Source: Triatoma infestans
Taxonomy: Eukaryota; Arthropoda; Insecta; Hemiptera; Reduviidae
Reading direction: 5' to 3'
Length of the DNA stretch: 64,000 nt
NCBI GenBank assembly: GCA_011037195.1
Contig: JAAEAF010005001.1
Location: 1-64,000 of the forward strand
Within the stretch, counting starts at the first letter, position 1. Every line of letters starts with the position of its first letter. A program made the position numbers and the translations under genes. The notes under the pieces were generated by a model. It saw only the letters and a list, made by a program, of their open reading frames with translations. It did not search any database and was not told the DNA's origin. Shown piece by piece: positions 23,360 through 34,919 of this stretch.

Positions 23360-23590
23360 CGATCTATTTCCGCAGTTGGTAGCGCATTGGACTCTCATGC
23401 GGAGATCCGGGTTCGATTCCAGTGCCGCCCTTAGTTTTTTTTCTTCTTAGGAGCCTCTACAGCTCACTGTGTTGTTTGTAACGAGAGAACACGGTCCTGA
23501 GGCCGGCAGTGCACTGAGAAGGCTCCACGCGCCAATGATCATAGATGTTGATGCGCCTTAAATTAAAAAAATAATAATAATAAAAATATA
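23360..23590 (+). mobile_element. tRNA-derived SINE
   Basis: The head resembles a tRNA gene: A-box-like CAGTTGGTAGCGCATTGG and B-box GGGTTCGATTCC (about 23374-23424), the internal promoter of RNA polymerase III. The body runs TTAGGAGCCTCTACAGCTCA, GAGAGAACACGGTCCTGAGG, CCGGCAGTGCACTGAGAAGG. The tail holds an imperfect hairpin GCGCC...GATGCGCC (about 23530-23561) and ends TTAAATTAAAA plus TAA repeats. A second copy (46985-47182, minus) shares body and tail. The acceptor end of the tRNA head is degraded, so it is not a functional tRNA gene. Confidence 0.9.
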
Positions 23591-24486
23591 TTTGTCCCAT
23601 CGCTATAGAAATGTTAATGGTTTGGAAAAATGATCAATTATTCATTAAACAAAACTGCTAATGTTGCCTGAGAACAACTTAGCGATGCGATTTGCAAATC
23701 ACTTCTTCTGAGCGTTCTTACTTCATAGCGGTATTGCCCTCTTACTGCTCCATGCCCCTTCCCTCCCCTCCATCTGCCTTACCTAAAGCTCTCTCTCTCA
23801 CCACTTCTCGTAAAGTACCAGAAATAATATTCTAATTTCTGCTACAATTGATTTATGTGTAGATAGTAAACAGCGAGGTCAATTAAAGTATCATAGCACA
23901 CTATCAATGCCATATTGATACATCCCCATAGAGTCTCCTGACAATCCAAATCGTAACCGAAGTTCTATACTAAACAATAAACTAAAATTAATGTGTATAC
24001 ATAGCTAATAAATGTTTGAACACAAATTCTGTTACTATACAAAATCGATTACTTTGGTACCTAAAATTAATTTCAGCAACAAAACAAAAATTACCAACAA
24101 GCCAATCAGGACACTGAGGACAAAAACAATCAGTTTATTTAAGGTAATTTAATAGTAAATTTTCAATTATTATTCATCAATTGTCAATATTGTGTTAATA
24201 AATTGAATATCAATTTGTTGAGTTGATTCTTAATTACAGAGAGTGGATTCGGTACTTCACTACTAATTTTGTGACACAATTTATATATAATTTTAGCTTA
24301 TAAAATAAGTTCTTGTGGTTATAATAATACATTTAAACAGAAGTTTACCGCTAATGTAATTAAACTCCAGTTGTTTCTCTTCTCTTAATTAATTCCAAAC
24401 AGCTGATTTTAAATATAAGAATGTGCGTGTTGATTATTTTATTATATCGCAATAAAGTACAAACGAGTAAGAGAATATGCAACACA
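23591..24486. other. No recognised feature
   Basis: AT-rich DNA between a SINE and a MITE. No gene or repeat is recognised. Confidence 0.5.
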
Positions 24487-24494
24487 CACATACA

Positions 24495-24823
24495 CAGGAG
24501 CGGCTCTAGCTCGTGTAGCGCCCGTGTGCAATGAAACCCTGGCGCCCCCTAGGCCTGACGCCCCCCCTCCCCGCGGCTATAACTATTAACTTTGCCGTCG
24601 TAACAAGAAAGTTTTTTCATATTCGAAAAAGAAGCCGCCCATAGGGCGCTCGCGTTTGATAACTGCCGCCACCGCGCTGGCTGGCCGCTTCTGTCATATC
24701 ATTGTTGTACCATGATGGTCCAAGACGATGCTCTTAGCTGTCTCAGGGAGCGCCGCGGCGCCCCCTGAGACGGCGGCGCCCGTGTGCATTGCACACCCTG
24801 CACTATAGGTTAAGCCGCCCCTG
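24495..24823. mobile_element. hAT-type MITE, 329 bp, GC-rich
   Basis: Flanked by a perfect 8-bp direct repeat CACATACA (24487-24494 and 24824-24831), the target duplication length of hAT elements. The ends are inverted: left CAGGAGCGGCTCTAGC and right, read inward, CAGGGGCGGCTTAACC. Similarity resumes in the GTGTGCAATG and CCGTGTGCA blocks. The GC-rich interior has CGCCGCGGCGCC palindromes and no coding capacity. It contrasts sharply with its AT-rich surroundings, and its intact target duplication suggests a fairly recent insertion. Confidence 0.93.
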
Positions 24824-24831
24824 CACATACA

Positions 24832-26630
24832 CCCCAAATAGCGACAAACTAGACCTATTAGAGACTCATCTGTGCTCTCTAATAAACCGTTATCTCATTC
24901 AGCTTCTCAGGCCTTCTTCTCATATTTCCTTTTGTCTTGCTATTTGTGCAGTGGCCTGACACTTTACCGCTGGTCGAATTTTTCAAAAATAACTTGCCAA
25001 CAACTCTTTTTCTTTATATTTATATATATATAAATCGGGTAGAGAGAGATTAATATACTTTGATTCAGTTGTATTTGTATTTACCTGAACCGAAATAGTT
25101 ACCACTCTGATCCTAATAAAACTTATTGCAATACATATTAGTTAAACACTGCTATGGTCTACTATTTGGATCGATCTGTATATTTTATAAAATAAACACA
25201 TGTAGTCTGGAGAGCCACAGAATACTTTGACAATTAACTATACTGCGAGACTGCTGGCGTTACCATGATAACCCAACTTACATTTAAACAACAATTGTGT
25301 CATGTTTGCGCACTTATTGTTGTAGTATGGTTTGGTCTTTTTGAACAATTGGAAACCTGTATGCAGACATTGTGGTCTATATAACTGCTACAGCACAGCA
25401 ACTGACGCCCCCCTACCTAGCACCGTTCCCACTAGGTGGAGGCGGAGCACATATGGTGGAACACTCTGTTGTGGTCAATATATGACCCCCAAAAATGCCC
25501 CAGCCCTCATTATCTCCAGTTAATCATCCAATCACCAAACCCTCTTTCTCCGAGCAATTTCCCAAACCCTGTTTCAACTGTATTGCGCGCAAAAAAAAGA
25601 TCCAATAAATTGGGACATTTTTATTTTTAAAAAAAATCTAATGTTTACTATTAACAACTGTTAATGGCGATCACATTAACCGCATATAAACATGTGGAAC
25701 AAAGAATTGTAAATTAAAGCACACAAAAATCCACAAAATATCCGCAATGTTTGGATCGTTGACGTTCTCAACTCAGACAACAAGGAATTATTCAATCCAG
25801 TGGAAATTTTTTATTAATTCCTAAAGCTTGCTTCGAGCAACGGAAAAAGCACCATAATGCCCTGGAGCCGTTGCAGCTAATGGATGCTATCACTGCAAAG
25901 ATCTTGCAACATTGTTACACTATTGTTACAGGAAAACTAAGAATAAGTTTAAGATATAATTTAATAAGTAATAATAATTTAAGTAATAATTTAGTAAATA
26001 ATAAGTAATTTTGTTAGAATGCCCTATTACTATGAATCCAGAACAAAATTTTATAGATAAATACATAGTAAGAACGCAGTGTAAATATCGGAAACATATT
26101 GAAATTTGATAGTAATGGACAATAAATAATGTGGATCAGTACTTAATTGAGACTTGCAGCTTGCTTCCTCAGTTAAAGAAACTCTGCAGGAAATAGTGAA
26201 TAAAAGTGAAAATTAATAATAAAATGTTTGTTATTTTCTCTTGATCTGGTTTGAAGAAATATGGTGAAGATCTGTCCAAATTAGGTATTAATTAATTAAT
26301 AAAATTTATTAATAAAAAGTTAGAATTTTTATTTATTTATTTCATTCTATTTTTATTTTATTCTTCAGTATACTTCTTTATTTTATCTTTATTTTATTAT
26401 TTAATATATTATTTCAATATTTAATTCTTTGTATACTACATTCTACAAAAATATAAATATTTTGCATTATAATTGCCCAATGTACTCTAAATATCGTTTC
26501 ATTTAATAGAATGTACATTATGTAATTTTGAGCCCGTGCAAAAGGATGTATTTCCTAAATGCAATAAAAATTATTTAGATAATAATTGTCATATGGTTTG
26601 AAGGTAATGAAGTGTAAAGTATCTAGATGC
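24832..26630. other. No recognised feature
   Basis: AT-rich DNA. Short frames at 25332-25523 and 25436-25630 overlap one another and have no domain. The region 25980-26460 is almost pure A/T with TTTATTTAT repeats. Confidence 0.45.
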
Positions 26631-26690
26631 CAGTAAGAGAAAGCCTTTTCAGTGTTTCATACAGCTAATTTTACTTTCTCTTTCTATTCA
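26631..26690. repeat. Short family A-related inverted unit
   Basis: CAGTAAGAGAAAGCC, then CAGTGTTTCATACAGC and ACTTTCTCTTTC: the arms GTAAGAGAAAG and CTTTCTCTT(T)C face each other about 35 bp apart. The GTGTTTCA word links it to the units at about 4675 and 28776-28830. Confidence 0.5.
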
Positions 26691-27955
26691 TCTATTTGTG
26701 AAATTGCTATTCCAAAAATGTGACGCGATTAGGATGCTGCCTATTAGCCAGCAAATGAAAGTTAAAACAATAAAATTGCTACACGGAATATGACAACACC
26801 GGATATTTCACAAATTTTATTAATAAAACAAATTTTCATTATAAAATCTTACTAATTTAAAAAAAAATCAATACTCCTAGAGAATAGAAAAACATAATAG
26901 GCAAGCATTTCAGGTGACATCATCCATATAGCCCTGTTTGGAAGAGGGAGTTCAGCTGGAATCATTGATCATGGTACAACAGTCCTGGCGGAGGGTGATG
27001 AACAATGCAACCCCCCACGAAGGTTCTATATCTCATCAGAATGGAAACCTAATACTTCTTTATGTAATCATCTTTTACAGCTCACTGACTGCAAGAATTT
27101 AATTTTCTCTCTCATTTTACTATGGTTATTATAGCTCACTTTAAAGGTCATTAAAATAATAAAAGAGTGTTAACAAATAAAATAAAAATTGTATTTTCAA
27201 AATAACAATAACAAAGGAATGGGGTCATATAAACATATTTTTTTCATTGGACGTCAAATATAGTTTTAAACGCTCAGACCATTTCCTATTACTGCACTAA
27301 TTACAATTCTAATTGATCAATTTTCTTCAAACTTTTTTAGTAAACTATTAGTTGGTCATCGTTTACAAATAAAGTTGGTGGGGATGATAGATGTTGGTTA
27401 TTAGATCAAAAGGACTACCAGTGTGATAATTGTACACTGCCTACAACAGCCTCTAGCAATACTTGTAACGGCATTTTATACTCACGCAGCATAACCTTCA
27501 AAGCAGCCTCCTTAAAATTAATTTTTATCCAAACAATGTTTCAAATATTAGTGATGGGTTTGTGTATCTGCGCAGTTAGTATTCTTAGTACACAGAAAAC
27601 GACTGAAGCTGTTGACCAGATATTTGTGGAAAGACAGAATCTTACTTGTTAAGTCGTTTTAACGTCGCAAGATGGCTCCACTGGAGCGTACTTCTAGCTT
27701 ATTACTGTGTGTAATATAGTTCATATACAATTTTGCTATTGTGATTTAATACTTTTATTTTTTGATTGCTAATTGTGAACATTTATTTTAATTGTGATTT
27801 TGTCTCATACTGTATATGGTTTGAAAAAAGAATAATGATAGAATGGACTATAAATGAATGAGAATAAGTTAAATAACAAATCAAATGAAATAATATGATA
27901 TATGATAATAATAATAAAATGATAATAATATGACATAGTTAAAAAGCTATTTTAG
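26691..27955. other. Mostly anonymous AT-rich DNA
   Basis: A weak family A interior match lies at about 27285-27370 (TTTTCTTCAAACTTTTTTAG). ATA/ATAATA-rich DNA precedes the minisatellite. No gene is seen. Confidence 0.4.
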
Positions 27956-28151
27956 CTACTACCTGTCTTTTACAGTAGTTTACCGATCTACTACCTGTCT
28001 TTTACAGTCGTATGACCGATCTACTACCTGTCATGCCCAGTCGATGACCGATCTACTACCTGTGTTGCAAAGTCGTATGACCGATCTACTACTTGTCTTG
28101 CCCAGTCGTATGACCGATCTACTACCTGTCTTGCACAGTCGTATGACAGAC
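27956..28151. repeat. 33-bp minisatellite, 6 units
   Basis: Units start with CTACTAC(C/T)TGT at 27956, 27988, 28021, 28053, 28086 and 28119, spacing 32 or 33 bp. The consensus continues CTTGCACAGTCG and TATGACCGAT. Spacers vary (TTTACAGTAG, CATGCCCAG, GTTGCAAAG). Units are not identical, so this is not a sequencing artefact. No frame spans it. Confidence 0.95.
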
Positions 28152-28469
28152 CTTTTTCAAACTTGGAATAGTAGCAATGCATCTTAATCTTATATTAGTG
28201 GTAGAAATTGATAATAAGTCAATTTTATTTTTGGTGTGAATTTGCATTCTCTTCACATTGAATGAAAATATTGGCATTATCTTTCTTCTGACCGGTCTAC
28301 GTTTAGGTAATTAGAATTTATATTAAACTTGGATATCTCGGAAGTGTCACTGGAATTCGGGAGATATGCTGTGTTTGAATGAATCTTTGTCTCCTCTACC
28401 TTCATGAAAGTGTTTCTTCCGCTAAGTGCTTCTTCATGAATGTGCCCTCTCTTATCTAAGCCTAGTTTT
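28152..28469. other. Spacer
   Basis: Begins TTTTTCAAACTTGGAATAG, a family A interior word, and may be the remains of a copy. The frame at 28277-28513 is not supported as a gene. Confidence 0.35.
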
Positions 28470-28720
28470 ATTTTTCTAACTATTGGTAAGAGGATATCCT
28501 GCGAACGTGTCAAATTTTCGGCACTTCACGGGAAATAACCTCACCGGAAATACACTTTTTGAGATCTCCTGAATTAGAAAAAATGGTTTTTAGAAATTGT
28601 TCTTTGTGTCCAAATTTGATTTTTTTTTTTTTTCAGTTCCAACAGAGACCAACAATAAGATTTTGGTCAAAATCAAGTCAACCGGAAGCACCACTTGACT
28701 AAATGGATTTTTAATTTTCT
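28470..28720 (+). repeat. Dispersed repeat family A copy
   Basis: GGTAAGAGGATATCCTGCGA, ACGTGTCAAATTTTCGGCAC, TCACCGGAAATACACTTTTT, GAGATCTCCTGAATTAGAAA, AAATGGTTTTTAGAAATTGT and AAGTCAACCGGAAGCACCA follow the family order in plus orientation. Confidence 0.75.
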
Positions 28721-28773
28721 CTCGGTTATATTTGAAATTTATAACTGGGTAATAATGGTAGCAATAGAGTTAT

Positions 28774-28832
28774 GTAAAAGAGAAAGTCCTGGCAATGTTT
28801 CACACATAAGAGAAAGTCCTGGCATATTTTCT
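28774..28832. repeat. Duplicated AAGAGAAAGTCCTGGCA motif
   Basis: AAGAGAAAGTCCTGGCA occurs twice, 31 bp apart (from about 28778 and 28809), separated by ATGTTTCACACAT. Related single motifs lie at about 4675 and 26631. Confidence 0.7.
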
Positions 28833-28877
28833 TAGCCATCTGAATATGGTGCATCAAAACTAAATTTGGCATACTCT

Positions 28878-29026
28878 GAGTATATAAACTGAATTTGCTC
28901 TGTGCAAGTCTGTGTTATCACACTGTCTGACAAACGCATCCTGAAGATGGGTGAACGCCCGAACGACCACAAAAAGAAACAGGCTATCACAGAAAATGTC
29001 TCCGATGCTTTTTAGCTCTGCGGAAC
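28878..29026 (+). repeat. Dispersed repeat family B copy
   Basis: GAGTATATAAACTGAATTTG, CTCTGTGCAAGTCTGTGTTA, CACACTGTCTGACAAACGCA, TCCTGAAGATGGGTGAACGC and CAGGCTATCACAGAAAATGT in family order, ending ATGCTTTTTAGCTCTGCGGA. About 10 bases (AAACCGGTCG) are deleted after CCCG. Confidence 0.85.
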
Positions 29027-30299
29027 CAACCACAACAACTATGGGGGAGAGGCATTGTTCCATATTCCAAATAGTTTGAGGCAATTTAAATCACCATTTA
29101 TGGTAACCATGATAAAAGTTCCACACTGTGTTATAAGAAAGACTATTTTATAAATAAATATTTATTTTATAAAGAAATAAATCCAATAATAGTTATTTAT
29201 TCGACTAGTGATCGAAATGTGATTGTCACACACGAATTCAGATAATCCCCTCGTTAGAGTAGCGAGTGTGACTTGGACAAGTATTTGAAAGCTCTTCACT
29301 CAGTTCTCCAAAATTTTATTTTTTCTGCAATCTTTTCAATAATTTAGAAGATAAGACACATTTGGAAATGTTACAGAATAGGAATGTAAAGAATTACATA
29401 ATTGCAATATTTAAATAACTTAAACATTATAAAACAAAATGGTATTGGCGTTAATGTAAGTGATAGAGCGATGTTTTTAAGTTCTGGTATTAAGTTGATG
29501 ACGCAACATGTCAGTAGTAGTTGCAGTCGGTACTTGATTGATATTTGAGAGATAATGATGAAATCAACACATCAAAAGACAACGTCATCACTTTTTCAAG
29601 GAAAAACCAGTCCCCAAACAATTCTTAAAGAGACTTTATCCACCACCCAATCAACTGAATATTCAGAGGCATGATCGAATAATTTTGAAACTTATTTTTA
29701 ATTTTCGAAACATATTCAAATTTTGTAGAGAGCTTAAAATGACCAATTGCATATATAGATAAACATTATTTAATCTATTGAAGTGGCCTGATATATAATG
29801 CACACTCGACTGAACTCTCACAGTTCTGTTTGCCAAATTGCCTCAAAATTCTAATTTTCATTAATTGTTATGTTCTCTTAAGTTTTACAAAAGTAGTGGA
29901 ACCTGTATTACCTGAAGTGGCATTATAAAGTTTACCAAAGTTCTCAGCACTCCAGAGTCATTCTAACATAAATACTTCCGGATAAAATATTCAAAGAAAA
30001 GCAATAGTTTAAGTGATATTCTAAGTACATGAACCTTTGGAACTTTCTTCGAGAAACTCGCGAAAACTGAAACCGATTTCATAACTTTCATATGTGGGCA
30101 CCTGATTTTCTTCAGCATGGAATTCTAGCTTTACATTAAATGAAACAATATAATTCAGGTTGCAGAACCAAACTTTGTACTTAAAGCTTTAAAGGAGCTT
30201 AGTATTGCAGCTCTCTCAGAACCTGCAAATAATTTAATTTTTTTTTAGAAATACATTTCAAATGAAACTGACATAAATTTTTGTAATTAGTACATAACC
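29027..30299. other. No recognised gene
   Basis: AT-rich DNA. A weak family A interior match lies at about 30040-30150 (CCTGATTTTCTTCAGCATGGAATT). Confidence 0.4.
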
Positions 30300-30476
30300 G
30301 CTACATAAGACACCGTAATTTTTTTATTTTTTTATTTATTTATTTGCCTGGATACATTTTTATAATATAAAAGGCTCGTCAATATAATGTCAACAAAATA
30401 ACAAATTCCAATAACAAGAATAAAATGAACTTTACACTAATTATCATAAAAACAAACTTAATACATTCAGTCCACT

Positions 30477-31990
30477 TCACATCACATGAAATTGTTCATC
30501 ACTCCACTTTGTGTTCAAGAAATCTTTAATATCATAAAAGCAATTTTTTATTAAAAATTCGCTAACTGATTGCTTGAAGTGTTTCTCACTTAACTGTCTA
30601 ATTCTTGAAGGAATTTTGTTAAATATTTTCACCGATATAACACTGGAATGGAAGTCAGACATCACAAGTCTCTTATAAGGTACGCATAAATCCTCTTTAT
30701 TACGTAAATTATGAGTATGTTTATCACCTCTAACATCTAATAACATGTCTTTTTTCTTTTTTAGTGAATGTTTGAAAATGAAAACCGAGGGTAATGTCAT
30801 TATACGTAACTCTCGAAAGAAAGGCCTACAGCTTTCTCGAGCATTTTTCTTCATTATTGCTCTAATAGCTTTCTTTTGAAGTCTGAAAATAATATAAGCA
30901 TCGGAGGTACCTCCCCATAGTTCAATACCATATGCCATTCTAGAATGGAATAGACCATAATAGGCAGTCTTTATAACCTCTATTGGAACCTCTTCACGCA
31001 GTTTTCTCAATAAGAAAATGGTTTGTGATAACTGGTTACTCAAGGTTTGTACATGACATTTCCAGCTAAGTCTACAATCTAATGTAACGCCTAGAAATCT
31101 TGTAGTATCTTCTGTCTTTTTCTCAATTAGACTAAACGTCATACTTTGCGTTTTCTTTTCATTCAACACTAACTCATTTTTTTCTAGCCATGTTCTAAGG
31201 GATGAAATGTTATCATTAGCCTTCTTTGTCGCCTCTTCAACAGTCTTGCCTTTCGCAATTAACGTGGTGTCATCAGCGTATAAAATGCCTTCCCCCGGAA
31301 GTACTGCTTCCAATTCATTAATATATAACAGGAATAACAGTGGTCCCAAAACTGATCCTTGCGGAACTCCTTTATTAATGTCTCTTAATTGAGAAACTTG
31401 GCCGTTGCAGCTGACATATTGTTTCCTTTCTTGCAGGTAATTCTTAAAGAAGTTCCACATCACTCCTGTAATACCGTAATACTGTAACTTTTCCAACAAT
31501 AGTCGATGAGACACCATATCAAATGCTTTGCTTAAGTCACAGAAGCTAATAACAGTACTTTGTTTGTTTTCAAAGGCCTCTAATATTTCATCTGTAAGTT
31601 TACCAACCGCATCAATTGTACTAAGACCTTGCCTATAACCATATTGAAACTTACTAATAAGATTGTTATTTTCTAGGAAGGTGAGCAGTTGATTGACTAC
31701 TATCTTTTCCACTACTTTTGAGAAGACGGGCACTAATGTTATTGGCCTATAATTATTTAGATCATTCAAGTTTCCTTTCTTAAACACTGGTATAACTTTG
31801 GATATTTTTAACACCGATGGAAACCTACCCTGCGAGATGCAACCATTGATTAGAGTTGTGAGAGGCTTTATAAAAGAACATACAGATCTTTTAATAAAAA
31901 AGTTTGAAAACCCGTAGTGATCAGTGCTCGTTTTGTTTTTCATCTTCTTTATCACTTCCAATACATCCTCAACAGTTACCTCACTTTTTT
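30477..31990 (-). pseudogene. LINE reverse transcriptase, intact RT frame
   Basis: Open for about 494 residues from 31961 and extends upstream in frame to near 32140. RT motifs in order: MKNKTSTDHYGFSN, VIPVFKKGN, NNYRPITLVPVFSK, QYGYRQGLSTIDAV, ISFCDLSKAFDMVSH, GVPQGSVLGPLLFLLYIN and ILYADDTTLIA (YADD at 31269-31280). They are followed by a thumb domain and a C-terminal region of about 200 residues without a zinc knuckle or RNase H. It copies element RNA into DNA at the nick made by the endonuclease. The RT core itself shows no lesion, but the linkage to the endonuclease is broken by a frameshift at about 32114-32150. Confidence 0.9.
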
Positions 31991-32113
31991 TAAATATAAC
32001 TGGATTAAATAAATGCGTGAGATCAGAGGATATTCTACTATCTGTTTGTGACTGGATTCTTCCTGTTGACCCTAAAAAGTGAGTATTAAATTTGTCAGCA
32101 CTCAGTAGTGTAC

Positions 32114-33006
32114 TTATGTTTTTTTCGTCTTTAATCCTCCATTAACTATACCCCATGCTGTCTTGTTCTTGTTATTTGAGTTAAGGAGTAAGTTCCCATT
32201 TTTCAATCTCTTAGCCTCTACTACTTTTCTCTTGTACTGCTTCTTTATCTTTTTATATTGTTCAGTAAATACTGTGTTGCCAGTGGAGATCATTAAGTCG
32301 TACAATAGATCGAGGTGCTCTTTCTGACATTTTAATTCCTCTGAATACCAAATTTTGTTTGTTTGTTTCTCTCTAATTTGCACTTCAGGAAAGCAATACT
32401 CATAATAATATAATAAAACTGAAATAAATAAATAAAAGTCTCGATCTATATCACAGCCAGTTAATATTAAATCCCAGTTGACATTACTTACTAGATAATT
32501 AAACAATGCAATATTATCTTTTTTAAATATTCTTCTTTTTGCAATGTTTATATTATATTCTTTTTGTGCATGCTGATTATTAATAAAAATCCACTGTCCT
32601 AGGTGGTCACTTAAGTGATTATTAATAACAGCTGCTTCATAATCATCTTCATTTAGATTGGTAACAATATTATCTAAGCAGGCATTCAGTCTGGTACATT
32701 CATTAATGGTAATTTCAAATCCATAACTTCGACATAAATTTTTGAAATCTAAGTTTAATTTATTATTTGTTAGAAACTGAATATTAAAATCTCCTAGTAT
32801 CACAGTCTTTTTCCTTAAACAACTAGTGTAATTAAGTAAAGTCTCCAATTTCTCAATAAATATATCGCAGTTAATGAGAACATTGCGGAAACTTTAGAAC
32901 AAATGTAATAAATTTGCACTTCTGTTTGACAGTTTTGTCTGAACCTTAACAGCATATTTTTGTTCTTGATATATTTTGGTGCTCCAGATCTCTCAAAAGC
33001 ACACAC
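32114..33006 (-). pseudogene. LINE endonuclease, C-terminal part
   Basis: The frame at 32114-32848 encodes VILGDFNIQFL (catalytic Asp and Asn), then LDNIVTN and NNHLSDHLGQW, the last being the conserved Asp-His pair of apurinic-type endonucleases. After that comes a linker with a basic KIKKQYKRKVVEAKR helix leading to the RT. The N-terminal part, with the first catalytic residues, is only traceable in another frame upstream (VQIYYIC, about 32890-32930). It is inactive as read. The frame is lost at 32114 just before the RT linker. Confidence 0.85.
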
Positions 33007-33039
33007 ACACGAACATGTTTACGTACATGCAGATCATTC

Positions 33040-33175
33040 GGTAAAAACATTTGTCGTATTCAGATGACCTCCTCAATATAGATAAATCCGGTTAAAACTC
33101 AATATTGAAAATTTGACACGACAATATACACAATACTTCCTCTTACTCGTATGAATCAGAGGAAGTAAATATTAA
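33040..33175 (-). repeat. Dispersed repeat family A, terminal fragment
   Basis: TAAAAACATTTGTCGTATTCAG, AAATCCGGTTAAAACTCAAT, ATTGAAAATTTGACACGACA and a closing ACTTCCTCTTACTCGTATGAATCAGAGGAAGTAA, which is a diverged form of the terminal palindrome. Confidence 0.75.
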
Positions 33176-34919
33176 TTTACGAAGGCTGAAGGTGAAGGAT
33201 TAAGATGGGTCTGTCTTCTCGTCGCAATGTCACAGGTTTTTTTCGGTAACTTTTTTCACAATTGAAACATTTTCTGGCCGTGTTTCTGGCGATATGGGAT
33301 AAACTGAAGACACAGGTTTTAAGACACATAACCTGCACTGTCTATAATCTAACACGCTGTTGCGGACAAGAACTTTTGTGTTGCACGGATGTGGCACCTA
33401 ATTAGCTTGTCAAGTTTAAGCTTTTGGTCTCTCTCTCTTTCACCCGCAGACACTCAACACCTGAATTTCCCTTGCAACCTCAAATTTGGACATTTGACTT
33501 TGCAATCCTTCTTATACCATCAACAGTAATTGTTAAGTGCGAATCATTGACCAGACTTTCACTTATAGCAATTTTCACAGTCCAAATTGTAAACATTTGT
33601 CTAATGATATTTGTGTTAATGGTGGAGAACCAATTGTACATTATACCCAACTGACTATATTTTAATTGAAACAAAAATTGCTAATTAAAAAAGAATAATG
33701 GTAATAACTAATTTTTCTTTTTTCATTCTTATGAATAAACATTAGTAATTTGAAATTTCCCGACTTAATTAGTGAATGTTCAATGAGTTGGAAAATGAGT
33801 AATGAATAGGTCCCGCGTTGGGAAACTGGCCAGCGCATTCATCCTACAGCCCTAATGCATTTTTGAATATTGACCAATGAAGTTTATCTCATTTTACATT
33901 TTAAAACATGTAGGCGATAGAACGGGAGGCAATCTACCCTGCTACATATTTAGAGATACAAAAGGTAGAAATGTTGGCGGTGTTCACTACTGCAGAAAAA
34001 CTACATGAAAAGTAACTTCAACAGAGTAGTAACTTTTATTCAGACACTTCAATAATATTGCACCAATTTGTTTCCATAATTGTATAATGTTCCCCTCTTT
34101 TATTGCTTTAATGCCAGTGTTATCATTACAGTTCGCAGCGATGCAACGTATTGCAATGACTCCCCTCTTGTTCGTGGTATACTCTTACGCACTAGTGCAG
34201 CCTGCAGAGCCTGCAGTTTTGTATCACAGAACCCCCATGCTGTTTGTGTTCGACATAGATCACATCGCATGTTCCCCTGTTTATAAATCTTGATCGTAAC
34301 AGTTGTCGAGGATGTAACTTCTGACAGCCCAATTTAACAATCTACTGGATTTGTGAAAAAAGAAATCTTCCAAATCCCGGAAATAGACATGTGCCGCAAA
34401 GGCTCGTATATTTCAAAAAAGCTTCGTATGTTTGAATTCAACGACTTATTTCTCTCCATTTGTCCATTAAAATTGCAACATGTTTTGATTTACAATAGAA
34501 TTAAGTGCTTGACATTTTATCCTAGACATAAGATTTAGAGCTGTCTTCCTCTCACGGAATGGTTTATTATAAGAGTTGAAGTAATTACCGTGGACGATTT
34601 CACCACAATGTAGTATATATAACTATAACTAGCTATACATCCATTTCAATGAAAATGTCTTTAGTGCAATAAACTTTAATAAAACTGATAAAAATGAAAT
34701 CCAATAGTTCGATTACAGTCCTAAAATGATGCTTCGAAAATGAATTGGTATCGATTAAAGTAGGGCCCCTGCCGGCCTGAAATTAAGGTTAATACGAACT
34801 CACAAAGGTCCTTGAATTCCAAAAATAATTTTTTTCTGCGAAATAATTCAAATAAAAGGGACCTAGATTTATACAGTGCAGTTGGCATTCCAAGTTTTCG
34901 GAAAATCGTTGGCACCAAT
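33176..34919. other. Mostly anonymous DNA
   Basis: No confident gene. A frame at 34087-34293 (+) encodes a peptide with a faint resemblance to the C-terminal end of serpins, discussed in the findings. Overlapping frames on both strands here otherwise look random. Confidence 0.4.

Larger units (their letters stand above)
30300..33010 (-). mobile_element. CR1/Crack-like LINE, 5'-truncated
   Basis: Minus-strand non-LTR retrotransposon with the C-terminal part of the endonuclease, a complete reverse transcriptase and a 3' region ending in a TTTA/ATAAA-rich tail at about 30320-30345. The start of the endonuclease is degraded and out of frame at about 32850-33010 and no ORF1 is present. The RT (NNYRPITLVPVFSKVVEK, GVPQGSVLGPLLFLLYIN, YADDTTL, LFHSRMAYGIELWGG) is of the CR1/Crack/L2 type. 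The combination of FHSRM.YGI..WGG and the absence of RNase H fits this group. Confidence 0.88.

Noticed and set aside
23374..23440. tRNA gene call at the A/B boxes
   Set aside because: The head has A- and B-box-like sequences, but the acceptor stem does not pair and the sequence continues into a repeated SINE body found at two other places.
24495..24823. CpG-island promoter
   Set aside because: The GC-rich block is bounded exactly by hAT-type ends and an 8-bp target duplication, so it is a MITE.
27956..28151. CRISPR-like array
   Set aside because: Repeats are adjacent with no unique spacers of constant length, and the genome is eukaryotic.
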